Shown here one piece after another: positions 43,837 to 55,000 of a DNA stretch of 64,000 nucleotides. A program made the position numbers and the translations under genes. The notes under the pieces are model-generated. The model did no database searches and was not told where the DNA came from. It was given only the letters and a program-made list of their open reading frames with translations. The DNA comes from Bacteroidales bacterium. Its GTDB lineage: Bacteria > Bacteroidota > Bacteroidia > Bacteroidales > WCHB1-69. The stretch lies in NCBI GenBank assembly GCA_017454945.1, contig JAFTCA010000004.1:1-64000 (forward strand). Direction: 5' to 3'. The stretch's first letter is position 1. Every line of letters starts with the position of its first letter.

Positions 43837-45993
43837 CTTTGCTGACACAGAAGTCGATGGCGTTGACCGTTGGCCATTGCCCAGGTAAAGCACGATATAG
43901 TAGCTGGCGCGATCGCCTACCTTAACGTTGTCATCGGTGAATGAGGTCTCACCACGACGGAAGTTGGCAATATCCACGTACTCGCCGTCGTTGAGGGAGC
44001 GGTAGATGACTCCGTAGTGGTCGCGACGTCCATCGTATTTATATGACCACGAGAGATTTACCTTATGATTGCGTTTGTCAACGTTGGCATTCACCTCAAT
44101 AGGAATGTCCAGTACGGTGGCTTCACGTACAAAGGCGTTGGCCAGTCCTTCGCGGCCCGAAGAGTTGTGGAAGTCGTCGATGGCCTCAATGCAGTATTGG
44201 TACATGGATGACGAGGGCTCGGGATAGTCAATCATGACAATATGGTCGGCTTCGGCAATCTGCCACGGTTCAACCACTTGCAGCAACTGCCACTGTTTCT
44301 GCTTTTTGAATTTGCGGTAGATGTAGTAGTACATTACATCAGTGGAAGCGCTCTTTGTCCAACGGATTACTACGGCATTACCTTCCACGGTGATATCGTC
44401 CAAAACGCAAGGGGTGGGCGCAATTTTATCGGGCACGGGCACTGCAATGGTGTCGGAATGAAGCGACACGTTGTGACTATAGTCTTCTGCCACAATGTAA
44501 TAGAATGCATATTTAGTGATGGTATGCCAATCTATGGTGTCGATAAATTCATTGGTTTCAGCCAAGCCGTTAGAGCACTCAACAAACTCGTGGTCCATCT
44601 GGTTGGCAAAGAAGACACGGTAGCCCAGGATATCTTTCTCAGGATTCTTGTCCCAAGTGAAGACGGCAATACCATTGGTGTCCACCAGCGCTTTCAAGCC
44701 AGTGGGCGCGGTGGGCGGTATCACATCTTCGATGTTGTTGAGGGCTGTTCCTGAGAAGGATACATTCTTCATCTTGTCGAAGGTGAACAGACGGTAGTAG
44801 CCGCGACCGCGTTCGCCTGCCTGTTCGTCGGTGTATTGGGTGGCTTTACGCTCAATGACATCGGAAACATTCTGCCAAGGGCCGTCGGGTGAGTCGGAAA
44901 AGGTGAGTACGTAGCCGTCGAAGTCATCTTCCAGCTCGTCTTTCTGCCAATAGACGGTACAAGTAATGTTGTCTTTGGGGGTGCAACCCAAGATGACCGC
45001 AGGTACGGGAGGTATGGCGTCAATCATCTCAAATTTCTCCGATTCCTTGAACGGCAGATAGTCACCGAAGGCATCGAAGCCGCGTACGCGATATTTGTAA
45101 GAATGTTTTAACAGCAGCGAGTCGAAAAAGACAACATTGTCGTACATCATGTTGGCAATATAGTCGCCATGAACGGCAAAGGCACCCTCATCGGGGTCGT
45201 AACCATACACAGGCATAGTGTTCAATTTTTCCCACTTGTGCCCGTCCATACTGCGTTCCACGTAGTAGCCCGACAGTTTGTTACGTTGCCAGTAGATGAT
45301 GGCCCTGTACTCGTCTATCTGCTTGATATTTACCGCTGGCATCATCTCATCTTCTTGACGCACATAAGGCTTGTTCTCCACGAGGATGCTCGGCTCGTAC
45401 AAGGTGGCGAATCTTTCCGGAATGGGCGAGGAGAGAGTGTATTCGTACCATTGGCCATTCTTCACATCATAATCCACAAAGCGCAAACCGAGGGCAGTGG
45501 CAATGTCGGGGTGCCCTTCGGCTGCCAAGTAGGCCAGGAATTGGCGTTGGTGTTGCTCCTGGTCCTTGCGGAACACATAGTTGGTGAAACCGCTGTTGGG
45601 GTCGGCCTTACCATCACCTTTGCCATACAAAGCTTGTGCGGCGGCTCCGGCAAACAAGTTGGTGCTGTCAAAGGCTGTTTGCATCTCTTCCAATGTATAG
45701 GGCGTGATGGGCTTGCCGTAGTTCAGCGTCTTCTCCACGTCGGGGTTCTCTCCCGTCTGCTGGTTAAATTCGCTTTCCGACAAGGAGCGGTTGATATACC
45801 AGCCGTAGCTGTTTCCCAACATCCAGATGGCGGGGTCTTGAGGCGCCCAGCGCAAAACAACACTATCGCCGTAGGCTCTCGCAATGAGTACTACTTTGTG
45901 AGTCTTGGTAAAGTTCTGAGTCGTATCCTGTGCTTGCATGCCCATAAAAAGCATACTTAACAAAAGGGTCAGGAACAAGGTGCTTCTTTTCAT
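43831..45993 (-). CDS. secreted fibronectin-type-III-rich protein
   Basis: A 720-residue protein with a signal peptide (about 1-21, ending GMQAQ). After an N-terminal region with a predicted-helical insert (about 60-160), at least four FN3-like beta-sandwich repeats run to the end. They are recognised by recurring phrases such as YRAIIYWQRNKLSGYYVERS, IAVFTWDKNPEKDILGYRVFF, VVIRWTKSASTDVMYYYIYR and HKVNLSWSYKYDG. I see no T9SS sorting domain or lipobox. It is the third gene of the operon with the barrel and the giant protein (32-base gap). Likely a partner or anchoring component at the surface. The start is the second ATG, which gives the better signal peptide. Confidence 0.8.
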   Translation of the reverse strand: MKRSTLFLTLLLSMLFMGMQAQDTTQNFTKTHKVVLIARAYGDSVVLRWAPQDPAIWMLGNSYGWYINRSLSESEFNQQTGENPDVEKTLNYGKPITPYTLEEMQTAFDSTNLFAGAAAQALYGKGDGKADPNSGFTNYVFRKDQEQHQRQFLAYLAAEGHPDIATALGLRFVDYDVKNGQWYEYTLSSPIPERFATLYEPSILVENKPYVRQEDEMMPAVNIKQIDEYRAIIYWQRNKLSGYYVERSMDGHKWEKLNTMPVYGYDPDEGAFAVHGDYIANMMYDNVVFFDSLLLKHSYKYRVRGFDAFGDYLPFKESEKFEMIDAIPPVPAVILGCTPKDNITCTVYWQKDELEDDFDGYVLTFSDSPDGPWQNVSDVIERKATQYTDEQAGERGRGYYRLFTFDKMKNVSFSGTALNNIEDVIPPTAPTGLKALVDTNGIAVFTWDKNPEKDILGYRVFFANQMDHEFVECSNGLAETNEFIDTIDWHTITKYAFYYIVAEDYSHNVSLHSDTIAVPVPDKIAPTPCVLDDITVEGNAVVIRWTKSASTDVMYYYIYRKFKKQKQWQLLQVVEPWQIAEADHIVMIDYPEPSSSMYQYCIEAIDDFHNSSGREGLANAFVREATVLDIPIEVNANVDKRNHKVNLSWSYKYDGRRDHYGVIYRSLNDGEYVDIANFRRGETSFTDDNVKVGDRASYYIVLYLGNGQRSTPSTSVSAKL

Positions 45994-46025
45994 ATTAGTA
46001 TGTGTTAAAGCGTTCATTATTAATA

Positions 46026-49000
46026 TTATTCAAACCAGCCGTCAGCATCGTCCACGGTCTTCAGGGCCTTGGTCTGGTCGTTGATGGTCTTGAAAGTGCT
46101 ATAGGTGTTGACATTCTTGTAGTTGAGTGGCCAGTGCGACGAAGTAGTGTTGTTGTAACGGAAGGGTGTGTCTTTGATGCTTTGTCCTTGACCGGCCAGA
46201 TTGCTGTTGATTTGGTCGGCAATGTCATCGGCAGTCCTAAAGAAGTTATGACCATAATCGGTATTGTAATATGAAGTCGGATCGGGACGGGCTTTGTCTA
46301 GATATATAATCTTTACATAGGTTTTATCTCCCTTGCCGAGGTTGTTCAGATTGTCGTACCATGGCGAAACTCGGTTAGCGGTTTTGCCTTGATCTACCGT
46401 CATACCCTTGGTGCCTTGGTAGTTGTTGCAATACTTGTGGTGATACCAGAAGTAGAGGTAGCCAGCGTGATAGTAGTTGTTGTAGTTACCTTCGGTCAGT
46501 TTGAGTTCCTTGCTGGGATTATCGTAGAAGGCCTTCCAGTTGTGGAAATACTGCGTGATGACAGTTGCTTTCGTAATCTGATAGGGGAAGTCATTGTCAA
46601 ACTGGAAGATAGTGTTCTGCTTGGCGTTGGTGTAGAGTTTCTTCAACTGTGCTGTCTTATAGCTGTAGCCTCTGCCGTTCAGATAGACGGCTATGTTGAC
46701 GCACTTCTGGAAGAAGTTGTAGTACATTTTGATATCTTGGTACATAGTAGGTGTTGCGTAGTCGGTGATGGTGACTGTGACAGTGCTGGTGCGTGTTCCG
46801 TTCTTATCTTCATATTTAGATGAATTTTCTTCAAATGAAGCAGTTGTGATAACGGGAGTCTTACTATGTTGGTCGGAGGAAATTTCCAGCATATTAGGAA
46901 TTCTCCAATAACCGCGGAATAGCTCGTCAAATTGGTTGGGGTCACGAGCGTATGAGTCAGAGATGTAGTTGAAATCAATGTAACGCTCGTCAGCATTGAG
47001 CATTAGCAAACGGTAATTAGCATTTTTCCACTTGGCTTGCGGGTCAACGATGATGCCTCCACGGGTGCCATTGAAGAAATCTTTGCCATACTCACAGGTG
47101 ATATCGTCATAGCTGCCTTTGTTGGCACCTTTGCCCATGTTGGAGAACGAGGAGCTACTCTGGTGAGGTATCTTGGTGACAGCGGATGCGGTAGAGTTGG
47201 TGACGGCCTTCATAATGCCGAATTCCCTTGCAAGGAAGAAGTGTTTTGCCATGACATGCGAGCGACTCTCTTTTTCGGTGTCGATGACGAAGGTGGCAAT
47301 AGGAGGCAGCGTTACGCCCTTGTTGTACCGCTTGGGATCATCGGGCGTGTAGCTGGTGAACAGGTAGCTGTACCAGTTGAATTTCTGCTGCAGTGTGCTG
47401 GAAGCAATGGGGAAGATAATCTTAGTTGTGGAAATCTGCTGGTTGTTAGAGCTGATGCCCGAATTAAAGGCACCCATAATGTTTTCAAACAACTCGCCGT
47501 AGTTTGAGAATTGGGCGTCGGTCTTGAAGCATAGATCGTAAATCGTATCACCGATAGAGCAGGCAATGTGGTATTTCTCCAAAGAGGTTCTTTCATAGAG
47601 CATGGAGGTGTCCTTGCCCTGTTCGGTGTAGTCTTCTTTCAGTTTTTCAAATTGATAGTCGCTGACATCCACTACGCTCTGCTGATTGTCTTGGCTGCTG
47701 GATGTCGGTTTTAGAACAGAGCCTGAGAAATGATTTGAGTGAGTTGCAATGGCAACTCCGCTGCCAGAAACGCGAGTGCCAACCAGCCCTTTGGAAGGTC
47801 TCGTTCTTGAACCGGCAGGGGCAATGGCTTTGTTGCCGCTACTACCCGTGCTGACAGTGCCGGCCAACTGTTTGCCACTTCGACCTGTAGCAACAGCAGG
47901 AGTCTTAATAGAGGTGGATGTTTTGCGTATCGCTCTGGAGGTGCCGCCAGTGCCACCTGTAGGTGTAGGACCTGCGCTGCGCACAACTCCTGAACGGGTG
48001 TTGCCCGTAGCGCGCAGGTTGGTATTGGCCATCTGTGTGTTGCGATCTTGGTTGTCCATCATTACGCGATTGTTGTCAACCTCCGGTGCGGGCGGGCCTA
48101 CTGATTTGACAATGGGGCGACCACCGCCGCCGTTGCCTTTAAGGAGTGGCTCGGAGCCTTTCAAAACACCCTCGTTGATTCTGTTGTCAGTCAGAATGGC
48201 GGAAGTGCCACGTCCTCGAATGAGATTGTCAGTGGGGTTGATCAACTTGCCGTTTCTGCCACCGGTTCTGTCGATGGTACCATGGTTTTTGTCATACATA
48301 TCGTCGAGTTTGCCGTTGATATTATGATTTACGCCATCGAGTTTACCGCCAAGCTCTTTGCCAACCATATCGTGCAGGCTACCTACCTCACGACCGTGGT
48401 GAATATCACCTTCGCGTTTTACCTCAACAACATCTTGATGCTTGATTTGTAATCCGCCAGGGCCTGTGCCTGTGCCAGTAACTTTGATATTCAGTTCTCC
48501 ATCGGAGGTTACATTCGTTTTGCCACCACTCGAGGATGTGCTGGAACTAAATGAGTGTGAGGCATATACCTGATCCCAGTTCTGACTGGTGAGTTCGTAG
48601 GTGCTCATGGTGGATACCTGCTGCTGTTGCATAACCACATCAAGGGCCGACTGGTAGTCTTTCTGGTTAACCAGAACCATACGCACCATATAGGGTTTGC
48701 CTTTTTCGATGAAGTTGGCAGGCATTTTTATCTTTACACTGTTGGTTTTGCCAGTAGAATACATGATGTCAGAACATTGCATAATACCGTCTTTACCACC
48801 ATAGCCTTTCAGTGCCCATGCCTGTATCTCTTTGCCGTTTTCGGCCAATGTGTTCTTGTTGAACAGGTCGGGACGCGCTTTGGTCATATAGATGAAGATG
48901 TCGCCGCCTTGTGTCTCGTTGACTTCAATAGCTTTGATGGGAACAGCGGGGTCACCGTTGTAAGGCCAAGTGTAAACAACTTGGTTGTAGAGACTGGCTG

Positions 49001-52000
49001 GCATTGCATCCGTCTTTATATATATGGTAGTATCCTGACGGAAGATATGTACGTTATTATCCTTGTCGTTGTCGTATTTCGGGTCGTACCAGTTGCACTG
49101 GTTGAGGGTACCTGTGCCTTTGGTCTTGCAAGTGGTTACATCATAGTATTTTTCAACGCTACCGTTTTTCTTGAGGGGTTCTCTATACTCGAAAGCGCGG
49201 GCGGTGAAATGCCATTTTTGCAGGGTGCTGGCTTGGAAGCCACCTTCTTTATGTTCGAATTTCTGAATGAGGTTGTCTTTCTTGTAATTGGTAATGTTGA
49301 TGTCGTTGTTGGCTGCAATCCACTTTTTGCCGTCCTCAGAGTAGGAGTAGCCGCATTGGCTTTGTTCCATTACGAAGATGAAACGACGGGCGGAGGTTCC
49401 CTTGGCGTCGGCTTCTTCCGAGCAGAGGATAATTTCCTCATTCCAAGGCATGTTAGATACGATAACACCGCCACCGAAAGGTTCTACGAGGTTCTCTTTC
49501 AGTTTGGCATCTTCAATCTTGTCGTGTCCGGGCGATACGCTTTCAAAGAAGTTGACATTGGCGAGCGGGTCGCCAGCACCGGGCACGCAGACGTGTCCAA
49601 CGCTAAAGTCCACACTGGTGTTGATGCTGAGTAAGCCGTTGAGTACTGAGGCCTTGAGTCGCAACAGACCGAAAGCCCATGAGGGTCGTGGGCCACCACC
49701 TTTCAGCAGGGCACCCATACCCAAACTGCACAGCTCGAGTTTGCCTTTCCAGAAGCCAAGGTTGATGCTGATACCTGCAGAACCTTGCAGCATAGCGTAC
49801 AGTTGGCCCATGGCGTAGAAGCTGTTTTTACCAATCTCATCGTAGCCTTCGCACGATTGCCCCTTGGTGTCCATCAAAGCCACGTCGAAGCCTAAAGCGG
49901 CCATAACTTTTACGTAGAGGAAGAATTCAAATTCAACTTTGGCTTTAAAGGTGGCGCCCATGGCGAAACCACCAGCCTTTTCAAACTTAGGACCGCCAAA
50001 GTCGGCAACGAGTTTCTCGCCCTGGTTGTTCACTTTATCCAAGTCTGAACCCTTGGCCTGCTTTCCTTTCTTTTCGCCATAGAAGAATTCTTGCACTTCA
50101 GGATCCAAGGGCGGTAGCGAGTAGTCGAAGTTGTTACCCGTGATGAAATAGAAGGTAAACTCGGCCGTGGCCTTGCAAACAATCATGTCGGCATTCAGGT
50201 CAAACATGACTCGCTCTTCTTTAGAGGAGGGCTTACCTACGCTGAAATACCAATCAACACCCAGTGCGCTATGGCAAGAGGCGGGTTTGTGTCCTTTTTT
50301 GTAGGATTTGATTTCCAAGTCAATAGGCACTTGGGCAGTGAGCGCTAACTTCAACTGTCTGTCGTCTTTCTTGGCCGTGTCGCTGCCCTGTTTTCCAGCT
50401 GCTTGTCCGGCTTCTTGTCCTTTGCCCTTCTTGTCCACTTCAGTGGGGTCGTAAGCGCAGGCAACATCTTTCATGATGTCCTTACCCATGCAGTTCAGGG
50501 TGTCGGCCAATTTCTTGAATGAGTTGTTGGCACCGGCCTTGTCTTTAATGAAGTTGGCCAGGTCAAGTTCACCCTTCACACACAGCGAGAGGCGGAAGTA
50601 GTGCATGTCGTCGTTCTGTTCGTAGCCCAGAATGGTACGGGCAACAAGCAGAGGATTGCTGTTCTTTGCTTCGGCCGACTGGTCAGAAGCGGTAGAGGTG
50701 ACGTTCGACATAACGTAGGCCGTGGCGTCAATCAGAATGCCGCTAAACTTACCTTTGGAAACGCGCAGGGTAAGGATACCGTCGGCGTTCATAACTTTCT
50801 CGTTAGAGAGTTGCATGCTGATGCCCGCTTTGGCTACCCAGCTGTCCTTTTGGGGTTTATAGGCACACTCGCTGAGGTTGCCTGTAATGAGTTTGGATGA
50901 CAGCGAGCCTGTCGTCTTGTCGGAGATGAGCTCGTGAGCCTTGGCGTTAATCAGTTTGGCATTCTCCTTGACGGTCATATTATAGGCGAAACCGCCGCCG
51001 AGGCCGGTGAAATAGAGCGGTTCAATACCAGCCTTGAATCCGTCGCCGGCACCTTCAAAGAACCACCACTTGGTCTCGTCCTTGGTACCGAAGCCTGCTG
51101 CCATGGAGATGGTCACTTTGTCCATGACGGTTACCTTCAGGGTGCCGAACATGCCTTCACCGTAGGTGGGATCTTTTGATTCCTTGCCAATCCAGGCAAT
51201 CGCTCCGTCTAACTTGAATACCGAGAAGCAGTCGGTCTTGATGCGTATCGAGTCGAGCGAGCCGCCGAGATCGTTTTTGTCAACATCCCAGGTCTTGTAA
51301 TTGACTTTACCCCAGACTTTAAAACCGCAGGTGGCATCCAAAGAGAAGGCGTCTCCAGTTTCGCCACCCGTCTTAAAGCCAACCTTGCATACGGTCTGGA
51401 ATCCTAATTTGACTTTGTCGCCATCTTTGTCAATAATGCCGTCGATAGATTCTACCGAGTAAGTGAAAACATTGCCAATGCTGCCCTTGATAACTTCATC
51501 GTGGGTATCGCTGGCCAGGTAGTGCTGCGGCGAAGCCTTGCTCCAGTTACCCATGTAGAACCACAAGTCGCTGTCGCCGACACGTTTAGCGTTAGTATCT
51601 TTCTGCTCCGCATAGTTTCGCAAAGTCAGCTTTTCAAACTTGACAGCCGCAAAGCTTACAGGGATACCTATCTTTTCGAAGTTGATGTTGATGACACCAT
51701 TCAATTGTAAGTCGATGGAAGTCTTGGGCTTGGGAGGATTCTGTGCCGTATTGTTATTGTCTCCAGCGTTTTGCTGAGATTGTTGTTGCTGCTGCTGTTG
51801 GTGCTGCTGTTGAGCGGTTTGCTGTTCAGTGGCGGGTTTGTCTTTAAGTTGGTGTACTAACTTGAAGTAGGATTGATGGATATCCAATGAAGCGGCCCAA
51901 ATGTCCAATGACAGAGTGTCTTTCTTGTGCGTATTGAGTCCGAATGTGAGCTGGTCGGTGGCCACTACGCAGTTGTAATGCAGTCGCCCGCTCATCAGTG

Positions 52001-55000
52001 GAACTTGCACTGTACCATTGATATAGCCATTTTTGAATTTGTTCTTCTCCACTTTCAAGCCGAGGGTGTCAATCGAGAATGCCCAACCACCCGCTTTGTC
52101 GGTGGCGGCGTTGAGCAGGTCGTGTGTGCGGAAGTCGGCGGTAAAGCCTTCGCTGTCAATAATTATGTTGGCGGCGTGGAAGCCCAGACAACCTTTGGTG
52201 TAAGACACTTCCGACGAGTCCTTTATCTGTCCGTTGGCACCGTAGGTGTAGTAGTACATCGACTTGGTGTTCTTCTCATCTTTGGCGGTGCCGAAGGCGG
52301 TGCTTATTTTGTCCGACAGTACCACGCCCAGGTCTTCCATAAAGAAGCCTTGCCAAGTATTGCCGGCTTTGTCCTTGCTTCCCGTCGGCTTGTAATCCTT
52401 GGGGAATTTGTTGGGATTACTTATGTTGGAGTGGTCATACCAGATGCCCTTGCCGGGAACAAACGAAATCTCAGGTGCGTCTTCCAAAGCGAAAGCGTCC
52501 ATGCTGACACGTGCCAGCCAGTTGCTCCAGCTTTGCAACTGTGCCATGGCTCTGATTTTCACGGGAATATCCTTCTGCGGAACACCGCTCTTGGGGTTGA
52601 TGCCGAGCAGACCATCTTCGTTGATGTCCATTTCGAATTCCAGATTCAGTTGCTGGAAGCCGCCACGTTTGTAACCGTCGCGCTTGCCGAAGGAGATGAC
52701 CGTACCGTCGTCTTTAGAACCCAGTTTGGAGGCGGTTTTCAAACGCATCTTGTAACCGTCTTTCATCGACATTTCGATGCTCTTGGCAAGATAGAGGTCA
52801 AAGCCATCATCGGCGCCGGCGAGGAAATCGTCGGGATCCATACAGATGTTGGTGGCGACCATAGGAATATAAACGTTATCCTCATGGCTGTAGAATAGGG
52901 CAAACAAGTTCATGAGCGCCGTCTTGGGCGTGAAGTACATGTTGTTGACGGTGAGCATGATGTTGCTGCCATCAGAGGGTAGGAAGAAGTCTTGACTGTT
53001 GACGCGCAAAGGCAGGTAGAAGGCGGGACTCTCTCTCTTGTCGCCCATACCTATCAAGCCGCCCATCGAGACATACGACCCCTTCATCTCATTAAAGGCA
53101 TCAAGATATTCTTTGCAGTCCTTGTCGTCTTTAATGTCTTTGTACATGTCGTTGATTTCCTTCTCTGTCTTTTCGCCAATCTTGCCCGAAAAGTCCATGG
53201 GCAGCATCGACTTGTTATCGAAGGCAAGGGTCTTGGCACATCCGCCGAAGATCTCGTAGTCTTTGTTAAAGAGGATGGAATCCAACTGCACCTTGATACG
53301 GGTGTCAAATCCAAATGGATGCCATACCAGATAGCCCGTACCGTAATAACTCTTGCGGATGGTTTTGATTTTCTTGGTCTTCTTGTCCTTGATGGTGTCG
53401 GTTTTGAGTTGGACATCTTCAAAGACAACCTTGAACTTGTTCATCTTAAGTTCTTTACCTTTCAAGGTGCCGATGTCTTTCGGCCTCAAGGTGTCCTTCT
53501 TGTTGATGGACGCGTACATGTCGGCGTAGCAGTTCACGCTCTTGTCCAAGTCGGCCGACAACTCTTCGGTTTCAACAATCTTGAAGGCAGCCCGCCATGA
53601 GCGTCCCTTGTTGGGGATGATGTAGTCGCTGGTGCCCTTGTTCTGCTTTTTGATGACGGTCTCAACGAAGGCGATATACTTTTCTCCCAATTTCAGCGAG
53701 TCGCGAATCTGGTCGTTCATGTATTCGTTGTCGGTGATGTTTTTGAATATGAGCAAGGTGTCCTTTACTTGCGAAGGGATTCTGCCTTTGGGCAATTTGG
53801 CAATGATAAGGTTGTATGTAACAGTATCTTGCACGGCTACATTCCCAGCGCGGCTCCATTTGAACTTGAGCGAGTTGTCGTTATAAACTTCGTCAATGGA
53901 AAGGTCGTCTTTGGCATAGTCGGCCACGGCTGTCGTCATGTCCACAGGGTAGGAGAGCTGTGCCAGTCGCACCGTCTCCAGCAGGCCGCTGTCGATGCCC
54001 CATTGGAAAATCTCGTTGGTGTAATAGAATTCGGTGCCCGACATAACCATATATCGTTTGCTGGTAGAGGTGCTGGGCAGCCCGCCAGCGGGGGTCGTTG
54101 TCGTTGTGTAAGTCGTTGTGCGCAAGTATTTATAGTGAGCGGCGGCTTCCAATACGAGGAAATACTTTTTGCCACTTTCGAACGACGATTTCCATTCCTC
54201 CGGCATCGCAATGTAGTCGGTGTTGCTGATGGCGAAATTGCCAGCCGACTTATCCGTGCGGTAAGTCTTGAGCGGTGCGCGCGTGGTGGAGTAGTTGACA
54301 TCCCCGCCAATGTATTCGTAGAGGTTCAACTTATACTCCACAAAGGTTACCGAGTCGCCACGTAGCGGCATCCAGGCAATGCGAAAGTCCGACTTGGGAT
54401 TTATCTGATAATAGGTGTTGTCAATCAGTTTGAGTGTGTTAGCAGGTCTGTAGCTGCTCTCTTCCGGATAGTTTTTCGTCAGCACATCTGCTGCGTCATC
54501 ATCTACTACGGGCGAGATGAGGTAAGGATTGTAGATGGTCTTCAGCACGGCATCCTTGTTGTCGGAGGTCGAGGAGTCCGTAGTGACAATGGGCCTTGTA
54601 GGACGTTGAATGTTGATGGCCTTGCCCCAGGTGAAGGCGATAATCTGGCTCTTGCCGTCGTTGCCCAAGCGGAGGACAGTGTTCGGGTCCTTGGCGACGG
54701 CTGTCACTTGTGCCGCATAGGTGTGGCCTCGTTGCAATTTGATTTGCAGGTCTGTAAGAGTGTCTATAATGCAGGTAGTTCGAGAGCCGGCGTTGATGGC
54801 AAAGATGACTCGATTCTGCGTAATAGCATCTTGTACAGTCTGTTGCGGTGTAACTTCTACCAACTTGAACATATAGTTGAGGTTGGAGTTGTTGATGCAG
54901 TTGGAGAGAACATCAGTCCATGAGAAAGTAATCTTTTTGGTAGGTGTCAGTGTGGTATAGTTTGAACCGGCACGGCTGTCCGACAGTTCGTCGGCATCGC

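Noticed and set aside
51783-51840. Possible frameshift or assembly fault at the poly-Gln tract of the giant gene
   Set aside because: The frame stays open on both sides for thousands of bases with the same composition; the tract is CAG/CAA mixed, so a slip is not indicated by the sequence alone.
51927-52898. Several 200-335-codon open frames antisense to the giant gene (also 48627-49634, 53769-54365)
   Set aside because: The minus-strand frame is continuous for 3198 codons with signal peptide and domain structure; the plus-strand frames have no promoter and no recognisable domain.
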